The notes beneath the pieces are model-generated. The model saw only the letters and a program-made list of their open reading frames with translations. It did no database searches and had not been told where the DNA came from. A DNA stretch of 64,000 nt from an uncultured Lachnospiraceae bacterium (lineage in GTDB: Bacteria; Bacillota; Clostridia; Lachnospirales; Lachnospiraceae), in assembly GCA_910586615.1 (NCBI GenBank), contig CAJUJP010000002.1, forward strand, positions 124,001 through 188,000, in the 5' to 3' direction. This document shows, piece after piece, positions 59,016 through 64,000 of the stretch. Each line of letters opens with the position of its first letter. The first letter of the stretch is position 1. A program made the translations under genes and the position numbers.

Positions 59016-61313
59016 ATGATCAAATTGATGGAAGGCGGCGCGTACCTGCTTCACGGAACGGAGATTATTCCGGATGGTGCAGATGCGGCGGCACAGATTA
59101 AGAATAAGACAGGCAGAGAGGTTTCAAGGGAGGAAGCCGCGAAGAATACGATGGCTTACGGTATTTTGCAGGAGCATAACACATCCGGCAATATGGACAA
59201 GCTGAAGATTAAGTTCGATAAACTGACGTCCCATGATATCACCTTTGTGGGTATCATTCAGACGGCCAGAGCGTCCGGACTGACCCGTTTTCCGATTCCC
59301 TACGTGCTGACGAACTGTCACAATTCCCTGTGCGCGGTGGGCGGTACGATCAACGAGGATGACCACATGTTTGGTCTGACCTGTGCGAAGAAATACGGCG
59401 GCGTCTATGTGCCTCCTCATCAGGCGGTCATTCATCAGTATGCAAGAGAAATGCTGGCAGGCGGCGGCAGGATGATTCTGGGCTCCGACTCCCATACCCG
59501 TTACGGTGCATTGGGAACGATGGCTATGGGCGAGGGCGGACCGGAACTGGTGAAACAGTTACTGTCCCAGACTTATGATATAAATATGCCGGGCGTGGTG
59601 GGCGTATATCTGACCGGGGAACCGGTGAAAGGCGTAGGCCCGCAGGATGTGGCGCTGGCGATTATCGGTGCTGTATTCGGCAACGGCTATGTGAAAAACA
59701 AGGTGATGGAGTTTGTAGGACCCGGCGTGTCATCCCTGAGCGCTGATTTCAGGATCGGGATCGACGTTATGACTACGGAGACCACATGTTTGTCTTCTAT
59801 CTGGCGTACAGACGATCAGATCAGGGAATTTTATGATATCCACGGCAGAGTGGAGGAATACAAGGAACTGAATCCGGGAGAGACAGCATATTACGACGGT
59901 ATGATCGAGGTGGATCTGTCTAAAGTCAGACCTATGATCGCGATGCCCTTCCATCCAAGCAACACATATACCATTGACGAGGTCAATGCCAATTTAAAGG
60001 ATGTACTTCACGACGTGGAGGAGCGGGCGAAGGTGAGCCTGGACGGTGCAGTGCCTTATTCCCTTCAGGATAAGGTGGTGGACGGAAAGTTCATGGTGGA
60101 TCAGGGTATTATTGCAGGCTGTGCGGGCGGCGGTTTCGAGAACATCTGCGCGGCGGCGGACATTCTGAGAGGCTCTTACACCGGAGCGGACGGCTTTACC
60201 TTAAGTGTATATCCGGCTTCCATGCCTGTTTATATGGAACTGATCAAAAACGGATGCGCGGCGGCGATTCTGGAAACCGGCGCGGTGCTCAAAACTGCGT
60301 TCTGCGGTCCTTGTTTCGGTGCAGGTGACACGCCTGCCAACAATGCCTTTAGTATCCGTCATTCTACAAGAAACTTCCCCAACCGGGAAGGCTCTAAACT
60401 GCAGAACGGACAGATTTCTTCCGTGGCGCTTATGGATGCCCGTTCCATTGCGGCAACGGCGGCCAACAGAGGCGTGCTCACACCGGCCACGGAGTTTGAT
60501 GCAGAACTGAATAAATACAAATATCATTTTGACGCTAATATTTATAAGAATCGTGTATTTGATTCCAAGGGCGTGGCGGACGAGAGTGTGGAGATCCAGT
60601 TCGGCCCTAACATCAAAGACTGGCCGGCCATGGGCGCGTTGCCGGATCATCTGGTGCTGCGTGTAGTGTCGGAGATTCATGATCCGGTGACCACAACAGA
60701 TGAACTGATTCCTTCCGGTGAGACTTCATCTTATCGTTCCAATCCGCTGGGACTGGCAGAGTTTACCCTGTCCAGAAAAGATCCTGAGTATGTTGGAAGG
60801 GCGAAGGACATCCAGCGTGCCGAGAAGGCAAGAATGACAGGTGAACACCCTTGCCAGGCGCATCCCGATGTGAAGCCGGTGATGGATGTGGTGAGGCAGA
60901 CTTTTGGGGACGCTTCCCATGAGAACACTGGATTCGGATCTACAATCTTTGCAGTGAAGCCGGGTGACGGCTCTGCCAGAGAGCAGGCGGCAAGCTGCCA
61001 GAAAGTATTGGGCGGCTGGGCTAATATTGCCAACGAATATGCAACCAAGCGTTACCGCTCTAATCTGATCAACTGGGGTATGCTGCCGTTCCTGATTGAA
61101 GAGGGAGAACTGCCTTTTAAGAATCTGGATTATCTTTTCTTCCCCGGTATCAGAAAAGCAGTGGAAGAGAAAGCAGATGTGATCAAGGCATACAAGGTGT
61201 CCGTGGAAGACGGACAGATGACGGAGTTCGAACTGCGGCTGGGCGAGCTTACAGATGAGGAGAGACAGATCATCCTGAAAGGATGCCTGATCAATTATAA
61301 CAGGGTTTCCTGA
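59016..61313 (+). CDS. Aconitase-family hydratase (YbhJ-like)
   Basis: 765 residues, an Fe-S dehydratase of the aconitase superfamily that resembles the uncharacterised YbhJ-like branch rather than citric-acid-cycle AcnA/AcnB. Visible are LGSDSHTRYGALGTMAMGEG (substrate and Asp-His catalytic region) and cluster cysteines in IIAGCAGGGFENI and TAFCGPCFGAGDTPANN. The swivel-domain regions are SIRHSTRNFPNREGSK and, near the end, YRSNLINWGMLPFLIEEGEL. The catalytic Ser lies in RSNLINWGM as in aconitases. The substrate is unknown. The ATG at 59016 follows GAGAGGAG. It has its own promoter and is monocistronic. Confidence 0.85.
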   Translation: MIKLMEGGAYLLHGTEIIPDGADAAAQIKNKTGREVSREEAAKNTMAYGILQEHNTSGNMDKLKIKFDKLTSHDITFVGIIQTARASGLTRFPIPYVLTNCHNSLCAVGGTINEDDHMFGLTCAKKYGGVYVPPHQAVIHQYAREMLAGGGRMILGSDSHTRYGALGTMAMGEGGPELVKQLLSQTYDINMPGVVGVYLTGEPVKGVGPQDVALAIIGAVFGNGYVKNKVMEFVGPGVSSLSADFRIGIDVMTTETTCLSSIWRTDDQIREFYDIHGRVEEYKELNPGETAYYDGMIEVDLSKVRPMIAMPFHPSNTYTIDEVNANLKDVLHDVEERAKVSLDGAVPYSLQDKVVDGKFMVDQGIIAGCAGGGFENICAAADILRGSYTGADGFTLSVYPASMPVYMELIKNGCAAAILETGAVLKTAFCGPCFGAGDTPANNAFSIRHSTRNFPNREGSKLQNGQISSVALMDARSIAATAANRGVLTPATEFDAELNKYKYHFDANIYKNRVFDSKGVADESVEIQFGPNIKDWPAMGALPDHLVLRVVSEIHDPVTTTDELIPSGETSSYRSNPLGLAEFTLSRKDPEYVGRAKDIQRAEKARMTGEHPCQAHPDVKPVMDVVRQTFGDASHENTGFGSTIFAVKPGDGSAREQAASCQKVLGGWANIANEYATKRYRSNLINWGMLPFLIEEGELPFKNLDYLFFPGIRKAVEEKADVIKAYKVSVEDGQMTEFELRLGELTDEERQIILKGCLINYNRVS

Positions 61314-61652
61314 TATTTCAGACAATGCATTGCCCAAGAAGAGGCATTGTCTGCGGGGATCTGTACTGGAAAAGTTATACCCCTGTGTCAGAAAAATATA
61401 AAAGTTGTGAAAACCGTGTGTCATATCAACTAAAGGAATCATAAGAGGCCGCCGATATATAAAATACGAGGGGTGGTTGCTCTTGGCCAGACGATTGCTT
61501 CTTGAATCTGAATGATGTACAGACCATGGACGGTGTTTTTGAGGGAAAAGGATTTTCTTTGGAACACCGTCCTTTCTATTGCCATGCATCAGGGACGGTG
61601 CAGTCGGTGGCACAGACAGGCGTAGATCCGGTCCGGGCAAAAGGAGGGAAAG
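61314..61652. other. Intergenic/leader region before the EF-hand gene
   Basis: 339 bp without a gene. An imperfect hairpin AGACAATGC/GCATTGTCT (61320-61352) follows the aconitase-family gene but has no T-run. A stronger one, GGACGGTGTT/AACACCGTCC (61528-61572) with TTTCT behind it, lies 75 bp before the next start and could be a terminator in a leader RNA. The segment 61440-61520 is GC-rich and may be folded, but I could not match it to a known riboswitch class. Confidence 0.5.
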
Positions 61653-62759
61653 GTGAGAATTGATTCCAGCACGATTGGAATGGAATCTGCCAGAAGATAT
61701 TCTTCTGTAACGGCAAAATCGGTGCGGGCTTCCAGTGTACGGGTTTCGGGCGGGTTCAGAAAGCTGAACGGCAGCCAGGACGGTCTCGGAAATTTATTCG
61801 GGAATCTGCTCGACGCAGGAAGCAGTGCGGATCAGACCGGACAAAACGGACAGACCGTGCAGGATGACGAAAATACTTCAAATATCGAAGATGTTACGGC
61901 ACATTTTAGAAATCTGTCCAGTACGACGAGGGTTAAGGCGAGGCAGACGCCTGAAGATACTTTCATGACGATCAGACAGAGATGTGTCCAGTTTCTGATG
62001 GAGCTTCTGTTTGATTTCCGAAGCGGAAACAGGGATGACCGATGGAAGGATCTGGTATCAGATAATGCGGGCACAGCGCAGCCGGTCTATTCGGTCAATA
62101 CGCTTACGAACCAGTACTATCACAGGGAAGAGGAGCAAACTACATTTGCCACAAAGGGCACAGTGAAAACGGCGGACGGCAGGGAATTATCCTTTAATCT
62201 GGAATTTTCCATGAGCCGCAGGTTTGAAGAGTATTATGAGGAAACATATGCCACAGGAATGGTCACATACTGCGATCCGCTGGTGATCAATCTGGATACG
62301 AACATTGCACAGGTGTCCGACCAGAAATTTATGTTTGATCTTGACCAGGATGGTGAGAAGGAGGAAATCTCCACCTTACAATCCGGCAGCGGTTTCCTTG
62401 CGCTTGACTTGAACGGCGACGGTGTGATCAACGACGGCAGTGAACTTTTCGGTACCAAGTCGGGCAACGGCTTTGCTGATCTTGCCAAGTATGATTCCGA
62501 TGGCAACGGATGGATCGACGAGGCGGATGAGATCTGGAAGAAGCTGCTCATCTGGACGAAGGATGAAAACGGGGATGATAAGCTGTATCATCTGTCCGAT
62601 CTGGGCGTGGGCGCTATCGGATTGGGAAATGTGTCTACGCAGTTTGCATTAAATTCCGAGCAGGATAACCATAACAATGCCATGATCAGGAATACAGGCA
62701 TTTTCCTGTATGAAAACGGCACAGTGTCTACCGTGCAGCATTTGGATCTGGCAAGGTAA
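61653..62759 (+). CDS. EF-hand-like calcium-binding motif protein, unknown function
   Basis: 368 residues, starting with GTG after AAAGGAGGG. There is no signal peptide; the first 60 residues are Ser/Arg-rich and the next 40 are acidic and Gln/Asn-rich. The C-terminal third carries two Asp-rich loops of EF-hand or dockerin style: DLNGDGVINDGSE (about 251) and DSDGNGWIDEAD (about 281), plus a looser DLDQDGEKEEI before them and DENGDDKLYHLSDL after. Similar proteins are found in motile or spore-forming Clostridia, but I cannot name a function. It precedes a SpoIID-like gene. Confidence 0.7.
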   Translation: MRIDSSTIGMESARRYSSVTAKSVRASSVRVSGGFRKLNGSQDGLGNLFGNLLDAGSSADQTGQNGQTVQDDENTSNIEDVTAHFRNLSSTTRVKARQTPEDTFMTIRQRCVQFLMELLFDFRSGNRDDRWKDLVSDNAGTAQPVYSVNTLTNQYYHREEEQTTFATKGTVKTADGRELSFNLEFSMSRRFEEYYEETYATGMVTYCDPLVINLDTNIAQVSDQKFMFDLDQDGEKEEISTLQSGSGFLALDLNGDGVINDGSELFGTKSGNGFADLAKYDSDGNGWIDEADEIWKKLLIWTKDENGDDKLYHLSDLGVGAIGLGNVSTQFALNSEQDNHNNAMIRNTGIFLYENGTVSTVQHLDLAR

Positions 62760-62884
62760 CCAGACGGCACGGAATAAAAAGAGAAATACCCACATAAAAA
62801 TAGTGTAGCAGTTTGTCTTGCGCTTTGCGGTTACAGACAGTAGATGTGAAGCGGTGCGGCCGGGAGAGTGATGTGGGATGTCTC

Positions 62885-63865
62885 ATGAATGATAATAGAA
62901 TCGTCTTAAAAGGAACAAACAAAAGAGATGCCGGAGGCTTTCTTTTGTTTGTTTTTTTGCTGCCCTATGTTTGTGCCTGCCTTTGGGGGCATGTGGGTGA
63001 AGAAACGGATGCGCTGCGGTCGGATGGCCAGATTCAGGAAACGGACGCGGTGCAGTATAAAGTGCAGGTAGACATGAACTGGGGACTGTGGGAGATTCCC
63101 ATGGAGGATTATCTTGCCTATAAACTGGAAGCGGTAATGCCGGGAAATTATGAGCCGGAGGCACTGAAGGCGCAGGCCGTGCTTCTTCGAACGGAACTGG
63201 TGCAGATTTTCCGGGAGGAGGGGGAAAATCTGCGGATAGCGGGTGACAATCTGGAAAAATGGTACGAGGCCGGGGACACAGAGGAAGAATTGGCTCCTTA
63301 CAGACAGGCAGTGGAGGAGACGAAAGGACAGTATCTGTGTTATCAGGGCGAACCAGTGCAGGCATCCTATTTCAGACTCAGCAACGGGCAGACCAGAAAT
63401 GCGGAGGAAGTATGGCACACGGACAAATGCCCTTATCTCACCGGTACAGCATGTGAACAGGATAAGGCATCAAAGGATTACAGCAGAGACGTGACGGTTT
63501 CCAGGGTGAATTTTTTATATGAGATACGATCCAGAATCGGAGAAGAATATGCTGACCAGGAACTGTGGGACGGCATTTCTTTTTCTTATGACAGTGCAGG
63601 ATATGTGACGGATGTGTCATTTATTATAGAGGAAAAAGAGGTGGGGAAGCTTGACGGGGAGACCTTCCGCCATCTTTTTTCCCTTCCATCGGCATCTTTT
63701 GAGATGGAACAGGGAGAGACAAAGCTGATTTTCCATGTGACCGGCGCAGGACACGGTTTCGGTATGAGCCAGTACGGGGCAAACAGCAGAGCATTGAACG
63801 GACAGACTTACGATCAGATCCTGAAAGATTTTTTTTCAGGGACAGAATTAGCAAAATTTGAATAA
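62885..63865 (+). CDS. SpoIID/LytB domain protein
   Basis: 326 residues. One membrane helix near the N-terminus (GGFLLFVFLLPYVCACLWG) is followed by an extracytoplasmic SpoIID domain: MEDYLAYKLEAVMPGNYEPE and ALKAQAVLLRTEL, YFRLSNGQTRNAEEVW and GAGHGFGMSQYGANSRALNG. SpoIID enzymes are lytic transglycosylases acting on stem-peptide-free glycan strands during engulfment. Short versions like this occur as SpoIID itself or as paralogues. The catalytic Glu is expected in LEAVMP; the motif is present (E84 region). The ATG at 62885 follows GGGATG with a weak ribosome site. The gene suggests a spore-forming lineage or descent from one. Confidence 0.85.
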   Translation: MNDNRIVLKGTNKRDAGGFLLFVFLLPYVCACLWGHVGEETDALRSDGQIQETDAVQYKVQVDMNWGLWEIPMEDYLAYKLEAVMPGNYEPEALKAQAVLLRTELVQIFREEGENLRIAGDNLEKWYEAGDTEEELAPYRQAVEETKGQYLCYQGEPVQASYFRLSNGQTRNAEEVWHTDKCPYLTGTACEQDKASKDYSRDVTVSRVNFLYEIRSRIGEEYADQELWDGISFSYDSAGYVTDVSFIIEEKEVGKLDGETFRHLFSLPSASFEMEQGETKLIFHVTGAGHGFGMSQYGANSRALNGQTYDQILKDFFSGTELAKFE

Positions 63866-64000
63866 CCTGTCAAAAATGGGTAAGACTAACACCATGTTAA
63901 ATCATACTTCATAGGAAAAACGTGACAGCAGAGACATCTGAACTGTTGCGCAAAAACCTGTAAAGAAAGATTGAAAAAAAGATTTTCAATCGCGGGATTT

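Noticed and set aside
61440..61520. c-di-GMP or cobalamin riboswitch
   Set aside because: No conserved core of either class could be found by eye; only a generic hairpin/terminator is supported.
1..64000. tRNA or rRNA genes
   Set aside because: No cloverleaf with GTTCRANYC-type arms or rRNA sequence was seen on either strand; a tRNAscan-SE run would be decisive.

Overview
The window looks like a chromosomal stretch from an anaerobic Firmicute of the class Clostridia, most likely Lachnospiraceae. The grounds are strong AGGAGG-type ribosome binding sites, frequent GTG and TTG starts, a PadR/DUF2812 pair, GHKL/LytTR regulators, a T-box in front of ileS, a SpoIID-like protein, and debris of a conjugative element of the type common in gut Clostridia. 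This is read from family recognition and style; no search was run.

Layout. 1-5.9 kb: tetrapyrrole genes cobA/hemD (cut by the window edge), hemB and hemL, with an AbiE toxin-antitoxin pair (toxin broken by a stop codon) lying between hemD and hemB. 5.9-9.7 kb: LytTR response regulator, GHKL kinase, a LytTR-type box, a 26-residue membrane peptide and a two-gene ABC exporter. 9.7-12.5 kb, minus strand: Eis-like acetyltransferase and nicotinate phosphoribosyltransferase. 12.9-18.1 kb: hypB, a large Fe-S/flavin oxidoreductase, an array of RNA hairpins, hypA and a DUF5692-type membrane protein; no hydrogenase gene is present. 18.2-22 kb, minus strand: a decayed Rpn-family nuclease, an anchored protein of unknown function, a soluble chemotaxis receptor and a FIST sensor.

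22.3-28.4 kb: HD hydrolase, OmpR-type two-component system, PadR/DUF2812 behind a palindromic promoter, a remnant ABC permease and its surviving ATPase, a thioesterase whose end overlaps that ATPase on the other strand, and a MerR regulator with C-terminal membrane helices. 28.6-35.7 kb: a PH-like protein, a T-box-controlled type 2 (eukaryote-like) ileS between two inverted copies of a 140-bp MITE with target duplications, and glycogen phosphorylase. 35.7-46.4 kb: a carbohydrate locus with a GntR/LacI-type regulator, a three-gene sugar ABC importer and two family 2 glycoside hydrolases.

46.4-50.7 kb is a decayed, AT-richer mobile element. It holds a DUF3847 remnant, two copies of a relaxase tail each followed by a cargo gene and a terminator, and recombinase fragments. 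50.8-52.1 kb carries an Erm-type 23S rRNA methyltransferase behind a leader peptide and attenuator-like hairpins. 52.2-64 kb returns to housekeeping genes: hflX, a J-like/TPR protein coupled to a dedicated Hsp70, an aconitase-family hydratase, an EF-hand protein and a SpoIID-like protein.

The most interesting points are the MITE pair with its target duplications, the repeated relaxase-tail cassettes, the hairpin array before hypA, the peptide-coupled LytTR/ABC system, the erm attenuator, and the Hsp70 with a J-like partner that has lost its HPD motif.
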